A DNA stretch of 64,000 bases from Haladaptatus litoreus (GTDB lineage Archaea > Halobacteriota > Halobacteria > Halobacteriales > Haladaptataceae). Within the stretch, counting starts at the first letter, position 1. Every line of letters starts with the position of its first letter. The notes under the pieces are model-generated. The model ran no database searches and had not been told where the DNA came from. It worked only from the letters and a program-made list of their open reading frames with translations. Below, one piece after another: positions 54,944-63,758 of the stretch. The DNA lies in the NCBI RefSeq assembly GCF_900156425.1, contig NZ_FTNO01000003.1, positions 338,899-402,898 of the forward strand. Reading direction: 5' to 3'. The position numbers were made by a program, and so were the translations under genes.

Positions 54944-56227
54944 ATGAACGACTTCCTCGTGACAAACGGGACAACGCTTGCTGGCTCGAAAGTTGACATC
55001 GAAATACGCGATGGTGACATCACGCACATCGTCGACGCTGGTGAGGGAGATACAGATGCCTTTGACGATGACTTGCGGTACGATGCAAAGGGGCGACTTG
55101 TAACACCACCACTCATCGAACCCCACATCCACCTCGACGCAACAGGGACGGCTGGCGATCCGCGATGGAATCAATCAGGAACGCTTGCAGAAGGGATCGA
55201 GATTTGGGCCGACAGAAAGACCACTCTCGGCAGAGAGGATTTGAAGGAACGAGCAACACGTACTGTTGAGTGGTTGGTTGCCCACGGAATTACACGCGTT
55301 CGAACGCACGCTGACACCACAGAACAAACACTCACGAGTGTCGAAGCATTGCTCGAACTCCGCGAAGAAGTAGCCGACATCATCGACCTCCAGATAGTCG
55401 CTTTCCCACAAGATGGCCTATTTACTGACGAGAACCATCTTGATCTGCTCTATGAGGCAATCGAGATGGGAGTGGACGTGGTTGGGGGGATTCCTCACAA
55501 TGAGCATACTCGCGAAGATGGCGTCAAAGATGTGCAGACTGCAGTCGACATCGCCGAGCGTCACGACCTCCTACTTGATCTCCACATCGACGAGACTGAT
55601 GATCCACAATCACGATTTACAGAAGTGCTAGCGAGTGAGGCACTGAAGCGAGACTTGGGGAGCCGTACGACAGCTAGCCACACAACGGCGATGCACTCGT
55701 ACTCGAATGCCTACGCCGACAAACTGATAAATCTCCTCGCAGAGAGTGGAGTGACTGTTGTTACGAACCCACCGGATAACGCAGTTCTCCAAGGCCGGTA
55801 TGATAGTTATCCACGACGTCGTGGACATACTCGAATTGACCAACTTCGGGAGGCGGGTGTAACCGTCGGTATCGGGCACGATTCCGTGATGGATCCGTGG
55901 TATCACTACGGTGTTGGCGACCAACTGGACGCAGCTTTCATCTTACTTCATTACGCTCATATGAGTGGATATGACGATGTTGCAGTGCTTTGGGAAATGC
56001 TCACAGCGGCGAACGCCGAGGTATTCGGCGCAACTGATTACGGTCTTACAGAGGGTACCGACGGTTCGCTTGTCGTCTTCGACAGTCTAGATCCGTTCAA
56101 TGCGCTCCGTACACGCGCATCGCGAACACTTGTCCTCAAGGAAGGTCGACCAATCGCTCAGACGAACCCTGCTGAGACGACGGTATACCGAGAAAATCAT
56201 GGACAAAATATTGATTTTCACCGATGA
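54944..56227 (+). CDS. codA: Cytosine-deaminase-like amidohydrolase
   Basis: 427 aa from ATG 54944. Metal motifs: EPHIHLDATG (about 60), RTHADTTEQ (about 115), LDLHIDETDDPQ (about 208), TASHTTAMHS (about 240) and IGHDSVMDPW (about 307), matching the CodA branch of amidohydrolases with a catalytic Glu in DLHIDE. It would deaminate cytosine or a related pyrimidine/purine. No pyrimidine transporter is adjacent. Its GC content is lower than that of neighbouring metabolic genes. Confidence 0.88.
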   Translation: MNDFLVTNGTTLAGSKVDIEIRDGDITHIVDAGEGDTDAFDDDLRYDAKGRLVTPPLIEPHIHLDATGTAGDPRWNQSGTLAEGIEIWADRKTTLGREDLKERATRTVEWLVAHGITRVRTHADTTEQTLTSVEALLELREEVADIIDLQIVAFPQDGLFTDENHLDLLYEAIEMGVDVVGGIPHNEHTREDGVKDVQTAVDIAERHDLLLDLHIDETDDPQSRFTEVLASEALKRDLGSRTTASHTTAMHSYSNAYADKLINLLAESGVTVVTNPPDNAVLQGRYDSYPRRRGHTRIDQLREAGVTVGIGHDSVMDPWYHYGVGDQLDAAFILLHYAHMSGYDDVAVLWEMLTAANAEVFGATDYGLTEGTDGSLVVFDSLDPFNALRTRASRTLVLKEGRPIAQTNPAETTVYRENHGQNIDFHR

Positions 56228-56253
56228 TAGCCCTCCTTACTGAAGATTGAAAT

Positions 56254-56574
56254 CTACGATTCGCAATGGATACTGTCAGCATCCACTCTAAATGCACATC
56301 GATGACCTCCAACCGCTAATATATCTGTAAATGTCCCTCGTTCCGTTCGAATCCAGATCGTCCGATGCGCTTTGGGCTTCTTCTTGCGAATTTCTCCCTC
56401 TTTGGCAAGCCTGTTCAGAACCTCGTACGCTGTCCGACTTGGCTATCTAAGCTTCTTCGCTATCTTGCTCACCAGATAGGGTTCGAGCGGTTCCATGATC
56501 TCGAGTACATCCGCTGGCTTCCGTTCCTGGACGAACTCGCCTCCCTCTCCTCGCGCTCTCTTACATCCGCTCAT
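56254..56574 (-). pseudogene. Winged-helix (MarR-like) protein interrupted by a TAG
   Basis: ATG at 56574 starts MSGCKRARGEGGEFVQERKP then ADVLEIMEPLEPYLVSKIA. A TAG at 56443-56445 falls in the recognition-helix region. The frame resumes PSRTAYEVLNRLAKEGEIRK and IWIRTE. Apart from this stop the HTH is complete. The start overlaps the end of the Cys-rich gene upstream (56561-56755). A single nonsense mutation has disabled it. Confidence 0.65.
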
Positions 56575-56755
56575 TGAGCCGTTCGATTGCTTTCCGCAGG
56601 TCGGCAAGTTGTTGTGAGCTGGGTTCAGTCTCCACCCGTGGTGGTTCTTCCCACTCATCTCGTGTCTGGGGCCAGTACTCCGGGCTATCGCACCACGGGC
56701 ACAGGTGACCACGGCGATGATGCGGACAGCCACAATGGTGATGCCAAGGAGGCAT
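56561..56755 (-). CDS. Small His/Cys-rich putative zinc-binding protein
   Basis: 64 aa from ATG 56755 (Met at 56815 possible). MPPWHHHCGCPHHRRGH then LCPWCDSPEYWPQ gives four Cys and several His, enough for one zinc site; the second half is a charged helix (LADLRKAIERLNERM). It overlaps the start of the HTH pseudogene, so both formed one operon, probably a small regulatory module. Confidence 0.6.
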   Translation of the reverse strand: MPPWHHHCGCPHHRRGHLCPWCDSPEYWPQTRDEWEEPPRVETEPSSQQLADLRKAIERLNERM

Positions 56756-56815
56756 AGCCTGTAAAGATAGGCTTCCGAGCAGAGTGAACCCGCTGGGCGC
56801 ACCTTTGCTATTCAA

Positions 56816-57130
56816 AACCTAGTACATACGTTTCAGCAATGCAGTTGGGGGAGAGGTCGCCTAGATGGTTTATGTCATGTCATCTCGGTTTGTTAAGAGA
56901 TGGGACCACTCGGATGGATTGTTGGCACGACAATCGGCATTAGTCTCACAGCCTGGATTGCGGCGCAACATCCTGGGTGCCCTCGCCACTACTGACAGCG
57001 ACGCACTCAACACGTCACAAATCCGAGAACGGTCACGTGACCCTGCCAGACGGTCGAAAACCTCCTCGGTCAGAACCCTCAGGGGAAGAGGGAACTCCGC
57101 CAGCCATTCCCTCTGCTCCTGATTCGTCAC
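56816..57130. other. Intergenic, weak coding signal only
   Basis: Frames exist on both strands (minus from GTG at 57130; plus from 56865), but neither resembles a known family and each overlaps the other. No call made. Confidence 0.35.
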
Positions 57131-58123
57131 TCAGTTCTGCAACCACGCAGCCACGCGGGAGTAGACACTCGGCCCAGCTATGAGCGTCCCGCCGAATCCA
57201 AGCGCCAAGAGCGCGAGCACGTCTCCAATCGACCACTCGATATTCTCATCCCCGCCGTTGCCACGATCTGGCCGGTCGATTCCCCCGGCACTCGATTCGG
57301 TCTCTCCGTCCAAGGTCGTTGCCGCTTGCACTGTCGATGATTCTCGTACGGTTCCCGAACTCGTCGTTTGAGTCGCTTCCGTCGCTCCCGTCGTTTCCGC
57401 CGTCTTCCTCGTCGTGGTCGTTGGCGAGGCATTTGATGTCGCCGTTGGCGTCGATGACGGTGATACCGTGGATGACTGTGTGGAAGGCGTCTCGGTCGTC
57501 GTCATAATCGTCTCCGTGACTGTGGAGGATGTCGATGTAGTGGCGGGTAATGTCGTGGCTGTGGTCGTTGTCTGTATCGTAGATGTTGTCGAGGTCGTAG
57601 TTGGTTGCGGTGTTGTCGTAGTTGGTGTCGTAGTGTTGGTTGTGGTCGTCGTGGTGGTCGTACTGGTTGTGGTCGTCGCAGTCGTCGAGGTCGTCGTTTC
57701 CGTCGTGGTGGTCGTACTGGTCGCGGTAGTCGTTGCAGTAGTAGTTTGTTCGCACCCCGGATACCGCGGATTGTCGTACCGCAGTACCGAGTTTTCGCTA
57801 TCGATGGTGATCGCTGTGAGTGGTTTTCCACTGTTGTCCCCTGTACCCTGGACGGTGTGAGTCCCCGGCGAGAGCATGGACTGCTGTCGACTGCCGTCTG
57901 GGAAGTGTAGGATCGCTGTGACGGACGTATTCGTCTCGATCGTCGCCTGATAACACTGGAACGAGACGTTCGTTTCCCCGTCGTCTGTGGTCGTCGGGGG
58001 TGGTAGCCGTGCGTCACCAGTACTACCCGTGAATGGATCGAAACTGCCGGTGAGGAGAAGTCCTGCGATGAGCGAGAGCGTCAGCATGCGAGTCGGCGAT
58101 GGGAGCACGCGGCGTAGAGCCAT
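57131..58123 (-). CDS. Thr-rich, mucin-like surface protein with C-terminal membrane anchor
   Basis: 330 aa. Signal-like start (LTLSLIAGLLLTGSFDPF, about 14-31). A small beta domain (about 48-125) with two Cys (FQCYQATIE, YPGCEQ) follows. A Thr/Ser tract (about 126-270) consists almost only of Thr with Ser, Ala and Pro, so it must be an extended, probably O-glycosylated stalk. The end is an acidic spacer and one TM helix (about 300-320) with a short basic tail. Adhesin or receptor-like role inferred. Confidence 0.75.
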   Translation of the reverse strand: MALRRVLPSPTRMLTLSLIAGLLLTGSFDPFTGSTGDARLPPPTTTDDGETNVSFQCYQATIETNTSVTAILHFPDGSRQQSMLSPGTHTVQGTGDNSGKPLTAITIDSENSVLRYDNPRYPGCEQTTTATTTATSTTTTTETTTSTTATTTTSTTTTTTTTNTTTPTTTTPQPTTTSTTSTIQTTTTATTLPATTSTSSTVTETIMTTTETPSTQSSTVSPSSTPTATSNASPTTTTRKTAETTGATEATQTTSSGTVRESSTVQAATTLDGETESSAGGIDRPDRGNGGDENIEWSIGDVLALLALGFGGTLIAGPSVYSRVAAWLQN

Positions 58124-58607
58124 AGGTCACCGTACATCGGTTCTTAATAATGGTTTAAGACGGTTCCGATTCTCCCAAACAAATCTAAATTCACTACTGT
58201 TTTCTCAGATATCCCATCAAGAGAATGGCCACTTATTCAATAATTTTCGATCACAAACTTTGCGGTGGCAAGAAAGTATCCCCGTTAGGTACGACCGTGT
58301 GCTACACGAACGTTCCAAATCTCAATCAGCGACGGTATCGATGTCGGTGAATTCGAAGCGTGCGCCACCCACATCGCTCTCGAACCCCCAAATTAGGAAT
58401 GAGACTATTCGAGTTTAGACTATAGTAGTTTCACCACTAACTTCGAAGCACGTACATACCCCGTGTATCAGATACCGTTGGTCTGTAAGAGCGACGATTA
58501 ACAAACGTTACTTTGACATTCCATTCAGACTCGGTGCTGTCACTAGCAAACATCTAGGTCCAATACTCGGATCGAAATGGATGCTCATTTGGTCTCTCAG
58601 GATGTAC
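58124..58607. other. Intergenic, no gene
   Basis: 480 bp, AT-rich near 58130-58260. No repeat or gene recognised. Confidence 0.4.
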
Positions 58608-60014
58608 TCACCGTTTCCCGCCGAGCACTTTCGCCGCTGTCAAGACGGGGTCCCAGGTTGTATTGAATGGCGGCGCATACGCTAAGTCGTAGTTCGAGAG
58701 TTCGTCAACTGTGATGCCTTTGGTGACTGCACTGACGAGCGCGTGGCTGCGGTGGACGGCACCTTCGCCGTACTCGGAGACGAGACTTCCACCTAAGACA
58801 CGACCAGATGGCCGGTCAATAGCAAGTGTCACTCGCACCGTCCCTCCCTCGGGATAATAGCCAGCACGTGACTTCGCGTCGATTGTCTCCATCATCGGGT
58901 CGAAGCCGGCCTTGCGGGCCTCATGGTCAAGCAACCCGGTGCGAGCAGCCTCAAGGTTGAACGCTTTGACCGCAGCTGTCCCTGCAACATCACCGCCTTC
59001 GGTTGGGGTACCAGCAACTGTCTGGCCGACCGCTCGACCATGTCGGTTCGCAGTTAATGCAAGAGGAATGTACACCGGCTCACCAGTAACAACGTGCTCG
59101 GCCTCTGCACAATCGCCTGCTGCATACACGTCTGGAAGGTTCGTGGCTTGATATCGGTCGGTCGCAATTGCGCCTGTGTCGCCAAGTTCGATTCCGGTAG
59201 CCTTGGCTAGCTCCGTTCGCGGACGGACTCCAGTTCCAATGAGTACCATCTCAACGGGAACCCGATCGTCCGTTGTTACGACTGCTTCAACTGCATCATT
59301 ACCATCGATTTCTTGCACTTCTGTGTTAAGATAGACTGCTACGTCTTGGTCATCGAGATGGTCAAGGACAGTCTCACTCGTGGCCGCACTAAACTGTTTC
59401 AGCACTCGATCGCCACGCTGGAAAAGATGTACCTCAAAATCGTTTGCGGCAAGCGCTTCTGCCATTTCGATGCCAATATATCCACCGCCGACGATGCCGA
59501 CAGGCCCATTGCAGGTTTCGAGGAACTGACAAGCGGGGCCACGGTCGGGTTGTTGGAGATCCCCGTCGCTCCGGGCTCGACCCACGTACTCACGTAACTC
59601 CTTTCCATCGGACATTGATCCAAGCGTGTAGACGCCCGTACGGTCACGCCCATCAATCGGGGGTGTGATTGCAGCCGCGCCAGTCGCCACAAGCAAGTGA
59701 TCGTACTCTTGTACTACTTCTCCGTCATCGCCGCGTGCCGTCACGGTTCGAGTATTCGGGTCAATATCGACGACGTCGTGTCCCGTTCTTAGATCGATAT
59801 TCCGTTCCGCCCGAAACTGTTCGGGTGTGACCGAGACGAGATCTTCGAGTGACTGGATCTCGCCTTTAATGTAGTATGGCAGGCCGCACGCCCCGTACGA
59901 GACCCACTTCCCCCGCTCGAATACAACGACGTCGAAATCTGGATTGTCGCGTTTTGCCTTGCTAGCTGCCGACATCCCGGCAGCGTCACCACCAACGACA
60001 ACGAATGTACTCAT
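58608..60014 (-). CDS. CoA-disulfide-reductase-like FAD/NAD(P) oxidoreductase
   Basis: 468 aa. FAD motif VVVGGDAAGMSAASKAKR (about 4-21), the redox Cys in WVSYGACGLPYYIKG (about 44), NAD(P) motif VGIVGGGYIGIEMAEALA (about 172-189) and VYAAGDCAEAEHVVTG (about 296). This is the CoADR/NADH oxidase (Nox) group with a single active Cys. It should reduce CoA disulfide or polysulfide, or O2, with NAD(P)H, in the cytosol. An insertion near 150-170 (DGDLQQPDRGPACQFLET) carries an extra Cys. Confidence 0.92.
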   Translation of the reverse strand: MSTFVVVGGDAAGMSAASKAKRDNPDFDVVVFERGKWVSYGACGLPYYIKGEIQSLEDLVSVTPEQFRAERNIDLRTGHDVVDIDPNTRTVTARGDDGEVVQEYDHLLVATGAAAITPPIDGRDRTGVYTLGSMSDGKELREYVGRARSDGDLQQPDRGPACQFLETCNGPVGIVGGGYIGIEMAEALAANDFEVHLFQRGDRVLKQFSAATSETVLDHLDDQDVAVYLNTEVQEIDGNDAVEAVVTTDDRVPVEMVLIGTGVRPRTELAKATGIELGDTGAIATDRYQATNLPDVYAAGDCAEAEHVVTGEPVYIPLALTANRHGRAVGQTVAGTPTEGGDVAGTAAVKAFNLEAARTGLLDHEARKAGFDPMMETIDAKSRAGYYPEGGTVRVTLAIDRPSGRVLGGSLVSEYGEGAVHRSHALVSAVTKGITVDELSNYDLAYAPPFNTTWDPVLTAAKVLGGKR

Positions 60015-60073
60015 AAAGTTGACTTGACGGGAAGAGACATAAACAGGATGTTAGTATAGGGTTCGATTCCACA

Positions 60074-60247
60074 TTGGCGGCCTCCGAACACCACGGGAAA
60101 GAAGGCACCATCACCGACGTCCTGCAGGACACTCTCGGAGACGAGACCCGGTGCGAACTGGACTCCTATAGCTACCGCATCGAAACCGATGGTGAGGAAA
60201 TCGATGTCTGGTTCCGGCATCGTGACTTGGTACCGGTATCACAGTAA
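60074..60247 (+). CDS. Small conserved-looking protein, non-ATG start or 5' truncation
   Basis: The frame reads HHGKEGTITDVLQDTLGDET then RCELDSYSYRIETDGEEIDV and WFRHRDLVPVS, clearly protein-like and acidic. No ATG opens it; TTG at 60074 is the nearest start, and the frame extends back into the flavoprotein promoter. Possibly a clipped gene. Function unknown. Confidence 0.45.
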   Translation: MAASEHHGKEGTITDVLQDTLGDETRCELDSYSYRIETDGEEIDVWFRHRDLVPVSQ

Positions 60248-60313
60248 CCAATTACCGATACTTCACTGCAATGGCCAATAACGAACGCAAACCTACGTGG
60301 CCACAGATCCGAG

Positions 60314-60577
60314 ATGCACTCAAAGTCAACGAAAATCGCCTTTGCAGTGCGTGGCTCGGGAAATTTTGTGAACCCAACCAAGAAAGTCACCCAAGAGAGC
60401 GATGTCGATGATATCCTCGCATTCGAGAGCTTCAATGCTATGGAAGAATTCGACTATGACAGACACTCTCCGGAGACGATTGCGGTCGGTAGCATTCCCC
60501 GAGAGCTAGATTTCTTCATCGGTGGACCCGAGAGTGATTATGATGATGGTGAGAGCGAATTGCTCTATGCGCGCTAG
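60314..60577 (+). CDS. Hypothetical acidic protein
   Basis: 87 aa; the C-terminal 55 residues are strongly acidic (SDVDDILAFESFNAMEEFDY). A second frame opening at 60271 (MANNERKPTWPQIRDALKVN) also looks protein-like and stops at 60414, so one longer gene with an indel is possible. Weak call. Confidence 0.35.
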   Translation: MHSKSTKIAFAVRGSGNFVNPTKKVTQESDVDDILAFESFNAMEEFDYDRHSPETIAVGSIPRELDFFIGGPESDYDDGESELLYAR

Positions 60578-60728
60578 CGAGGAGTTTGGAACCGAGATGG
60601 CAGCGATTCCAAGATCTCCCAGCGTACCGCTCACGGTAGAGTAGACGAACACAATATCCGTGGAGACGATTGAACGACCGTGTATGGGTTGTGGCACTGT
60701 CCTCGAAATCACTGTGCGGCCACGGCGT

Positions 60729-61142
60729 TCATACGCGGAACACCTCCGTAGTCAGCTGGTAGTCGGCGACTCGCTCGGGGCCGTCATTGAGATAATCGAT
60801 TTGGAAACCACCAACCTCGTTGGGGCCGAGAGTCAGCGAGTCGATGCCGTCGGATGACAACACGTGCCCGCGGCGATTGTAAAACGTCGCCGTAACAAAC
60901 ACATCAGCCCGAAAGCGGCCTGTCCATTCAACCTCACCCGTGATGGCGTAGTCCTTCTCGCCGAGTAATGTATCGACGACACCCCACGAATCGCCGCGGA
61001 TGACTGTGTGTGGCGCCGTGTTGTGCTGTTTGGTCTGTTTGCGGTGCCGTCGATGTTTGTGTTTGCATGCCCCGACTGTCCCGAGTGACGAGGTGCTGAG
61101 CACACTTGCCCCGAGTGTCTGGAGGAATTGTCTGCGTTGCAT
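60729..61142 (-). CDS. Tat lipoprotein with FxLYD-like domain
   Basis: 137 aa. Tat motif QRRQFLQTLGAS (about 2-13) and lipobox GTVGAC (about 21-26). A strongly basic linker follows (KHKHRRHRKQTKQ). The rest is a beta sandwich (YAITGEVEWTGRFRADVFVT, then VGGFQIDYLNDGPE), like FxLYD or Ig-fold lipoproteins. It would sit on the outer face of the membrane. Ligand unknown. Confidence 0.75.
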   Translation of the reverse strand: MQRRQFLQTLGASVLSTSSLGTVGACKHKHRRHRKQTKQHNTAPHTVIRGDSWGVVDTLLGEKDYAITGEVEWTGRFRADVFVTATFYNRRGHVLSSDGIDSLTLGPNEVGGFQIDYLNDGPERVADYQLTTEVFRV

Positions 61143-61196
61143 TTTTATCCTTGTCTCCCGTCTTAAACCGCGGACGAGAGTACTGAAATGAATGGA

Positions 61197-61640
61197 TTAG
61201 TGATGGATGGTGACCCCCCCGGTTCGCACCGCGAGTTTCGAAAGGTCACCGTTTGTCGGTACCGTAATCGTCGTCGGTTCTACCACGATACTATAGTCAC
61301 CAACCGGCGTCGGCACCGTTGCCGCACCAGTCCCGGCAATCGTCACTGTGGTATCGCCTTCGACGATCGTTACATCGCCATCGGCACCTGCGTTTGCGGG
61401 GACGACCGGTGCGACTGGCGCGTCGATCGGCTCGTCGGTCACGAGCGAGCCGAGCCAAATCCCCCCGAAGAAGACGACCAAGAGCACCAGCAACGCTAGT
61501 AAGACGGTAATGAGTGCTCCGACGATGGCGGCCAGCGTCCCCCGGCGGGTCGACTGTCGAGTGTGACGCCGAGCCTGGTCGTATCCCTCGTCGTAGCCGC
61601 GGTCGTAGTCAGATTGTGAGTTGTGTTGTTTGTCAGTCAT
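61197..61640 (-). CDS. Single-pass membrane protein with external beta-rich domain
   Basis: 147 aa from ATG 61640. N-terminal polar repeats (SDYDRGYDEGYDQARRHTRQ), one TM helix (about 38-66; IVGALITVLLALLVLLVVFF), then a Thr/Val-rich outer domain (VTIVEGDTTVTIAGTGAATV). It lies 54 bp upstream of the lipoprotein on the same strand, suggesting a pair. Function unknown. Confidence 0.65.
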   Translation of the reverse strand: MTDKQHNSQSDYDRGYDEGYDQARRHTRQSTRRGTLAAIVGALITVLLALLVLLVVFFGGIWLGSLVTDEPIDAPVAPVVPANAGADGDVTIVEGDTTVTIAGTGAATVPTPVGDYSIVVEPTTITVPTNGDLSKLAVRTGGVTIHH

Positions 61641-62034
61641 TAATGCCACCTATTGGAGAGTTGAATTCTGAGGTTTATCTAAAATCGCTGGACGGAGTAC
61701 GAACATCGGTGAGAACACACATACATGTGGGTACGCGCCAAGCTATTCTCTTAGTTCTCCGGATGGTGGTTGCCGCCCGCCTGTCATCGCCAGTGACCGC
61801 ATCGCGGTGTGACTCCTACGGGATTAGCCCACCCTGATCGTTCATTGGCACAAACCTTTGCAGGTCGCCCGCCTCCCGATTCATTTGTTAATTGTGGAGC
61901 GGTGAGGGACCATGCCCTTCATCTCTCCTCAAGATACATGTACGTCATCTACCATAATAAACGTTTGTAGTTCAAAGTGAATTCCTTATTGAGAAGGAAA
62001 GTAGATAACCAAGTAGAACCTATTAGTAATCCAG
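61641..62034. other. Intergenic, no gene
   Basis: About 390 bp; contains the divergent promoters of its neighbours. No repeat noticed. Confidence 0.35.
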
Positions 62035-62043
62035 GTGATGAAA

Positions 62044-62301
62044 ATGTCGCGTGGATCCGTAAATGAGAACTTCGAACCGACTGGAGATGCAGATAAAGTA
62101 TTAGATGCATTCAAAGCCGGGCGAGAAACCAATCACCCATGGGGACGACATACTCCTCGATCAGTGCAAGAAACAACCGGGATTACCAAAGGCAATGTTG
62201 AGTTCTACCTACGCGAACTGACCAATGCGGGATGGATTCGACGCTGTACTCGCGGGCTCTACGAGTTTGTTATGGACCCTCGCGAAGCCAATGACGACTA
62301 A
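62044..62301 (+). CDS. Small winged-helix DNA-binding protein
   Basis: 85 aa from ATG 62044; GTG 62035 and ATG 62038 are in frame, and an AGGTGA just upstream may be the ribosome site. Winged helix at about 15-78 (VLDAFKAGRETNHPWGRHTP, VQETTGITKGNVEFYLRELT, GWIRRCTRGLYEFV). Such single-domain proteins often regulate neighbouring or mobile genes. Target unknown. Confidence 0.7.
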   Translation: MSRGSVNENFEPTGDADKVLDAFKAGRETNHPWGRHTPRSVQETTGITKGNVEFYLRELTNAGWIRRCTRGLYEFVMDPREANDD

Positions 62302-62357
62302 CTTCAAATCCCGGGAAAGCGTAGGGCTAAACCCTTTCGCATAGAGAACTGCATGTA

Positions 62358-62600
62358 TCACGTGAAAACACGCCAGAATGAGCGAGCAGTGACGAAGACG
62401 ACATACAACGATAGGAGGGCAACGACAATGACAGGAATACCAACGAGCACGAGTCCTACATCACCCACTCCCTCAGCAACGTAGGTACCCATCTGCGCAA
62501 GCCGGAATGCAACGAGTCAGCCAATGAATGCAACGATTCGGACGACTGGTGATTGGTTATCGATCCACGTTCCAAGCGTATTGATTCGATTTTGAATCAT
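62358..62600 (-). pseudogene. Small membrane protein with an in-frame TGA
   Basis: ATG 62600 starts MIQNRINTLGTWIDNQSPVV then IVAFIG, TGA at 62517-62519 (codon 28), and the frame resumes LVAFRLAQMGTYVAEGVGDV and VLVGIPVIVVALLSLYVVFV to a stop at 62358. Read through, it is a tidy 80-aa two-helix protein, so one point mutation has probably disabled it. Confidence 0.5.
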
Positions 62601-62765
62601 GAGAATACATACGCAATCTTAATTGTTAGATATTATGTTTGTTTTTAGTATAATATTGGTATTCTTGAGATCATAAATATCCCATGTTAGCACGATAATT
62701 TCTCTATCTCATGAGTTAGATATGCTAATTCTTCACTTAGCATATATTTATCTCCCCGGCGAGCG

Positions 62766-63662
62766 TCAGCGGCAATCCATAATTAAATCATAGGTGCCAA
62801 GATACTGAACCCAGTCAAACGCAGGTTCTATGGCATCTATCACAGCTTCTGGATCTCCGTCTTCAAAATCTGCATGGAAGACATAGTCTCCGAGTGCTTT
62901 CGTCGAAGGACGTGCCTCGAAGCGCGTAAAGTCGATATCCGCATCTCTCAAGATGTCCAAAACATCGCTGGACAAGGCAGGAGGCTCTCGACCAGGATAC
63001 AGAAGCAGTGTTGATTTTGTACCCTCAGTCGCAGGTTCCGTCTCGAGGCGGATAAATCGAGTTACGTTATTTGATACGTTTTGAATATCTGTTGCAAGCA
63101 ACTCAAGATCATTTTTCTCTGCGAGATCAGGATGGGCTACCGCAGCAACTGAACCGTCCGTCGTAGCCAACTCAACGCCTGCGGAGGTGCTATCGACCTC
63201 ATGGAACTCAGCATTCGGATACTCTCTGGAAAGATAATCACTACTTTGTGCAAGTGCTTCCGGGTGACTTGCCACTTTCGTGAAATCAGGTGATTGGGCC
63301 ATCAACGCATGGCGGATTTCAACGTTCACCTCTGCGGTAATATAGAGATCACGATCTTCGAGAATATCCAGTGTATCGATAACTGCACCCTGGATTGAGT
63401 TCTCAATCGGAAGAATAGCTGCTTGTACTTCGCCCGAGCTTACCGCATCTGCAGCGGCAAACATGGTCTCGTAGAATTTGACCTGATTATTAACTTGTAG
63501 AGCTGCACGATGGGAGTAACTTCCTGCTGGGCCAAGAGTGCCAACGGCCTGTTCTGTGGGTGTTTCCGCACTTTCGGCAATTCCCTGTTGAGATGCGACG
63601 GCGCCAATTGCAACTGCTGCACCAGTACGTGCTAAGAATTCACGTCTGTCAATGAACTCCAT
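62766..63662 (-). CDS. Prephenate dehydratase domain behind a Tat signal peptide
   Basis: 298 aa. The N-terminus is a classical Tat leader (DRREFLARTGAAVAIGAVAS, residues 5-24) with a likely end near Ala-Glu-Ser-Ala-Glu. It is followed by a full prephenate dehydratase: TLGPAGSYSHRAALQV (about 42), ILPIENSIQGAVIDTLDIL (about 84), VEIRHALMAQ (about 110), the catalytic-type SNNVTRFIRLE (about 194), and an ACT-like region (about 210-295; KSTLLLYPG, FTRFEARPSTKALGDYVFHA). Usual archaeal PheA is cytosolic with no leader. Predicted to act outside the membrane. Confidence 0.85.
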   Translation of the reverse strand: MEFIDRREFLARTGAAVAIGAVASQQGIAESAETPTEQAVGTLGPAGSYSHRAALQVNNQVKFYETMFAAADAVSSGEVQAAILPIENSIQGAVIDTLDILEDRDLYITAEVNVEIRHALMAQSPDFTKVASHPEALAQSSDYLSREYPNAEFHEVDSTSAGVELATTDGSVAAVAHPDLAEKNDLELLATDIQNVSNNVTRFIRLETEPATEGTKSTLLLYPGREPPALSSDVLDILRDADIDFTRFEARPSTKALGDYVFHADFEDGDPEAVIDAIEPAFDWVQYLGTYDLIMDCR

Positions 63663-63758
63663 AGATATTATTGTTGGAAACAGGAATTTAAACCTATTCT
63701 CTGATAGAAGATATGAAATTGGCCAGTGCCCTCTGTAAACGTCTCGAATTGTATCGAG

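Noticed and set aside
56870..57130. 86-codon minus-strand frame with GTG start directly after the Thr-rich gene
   Set aside because: No family resemblance, competing plus-strand frame of equal length, and no conserved start context.
57246..57860. Asp/Tyr/His-rich and Val-rich frames within the Thr tract
   Set aside because: Out-of-frame readings of a simple ACN-type repeat.
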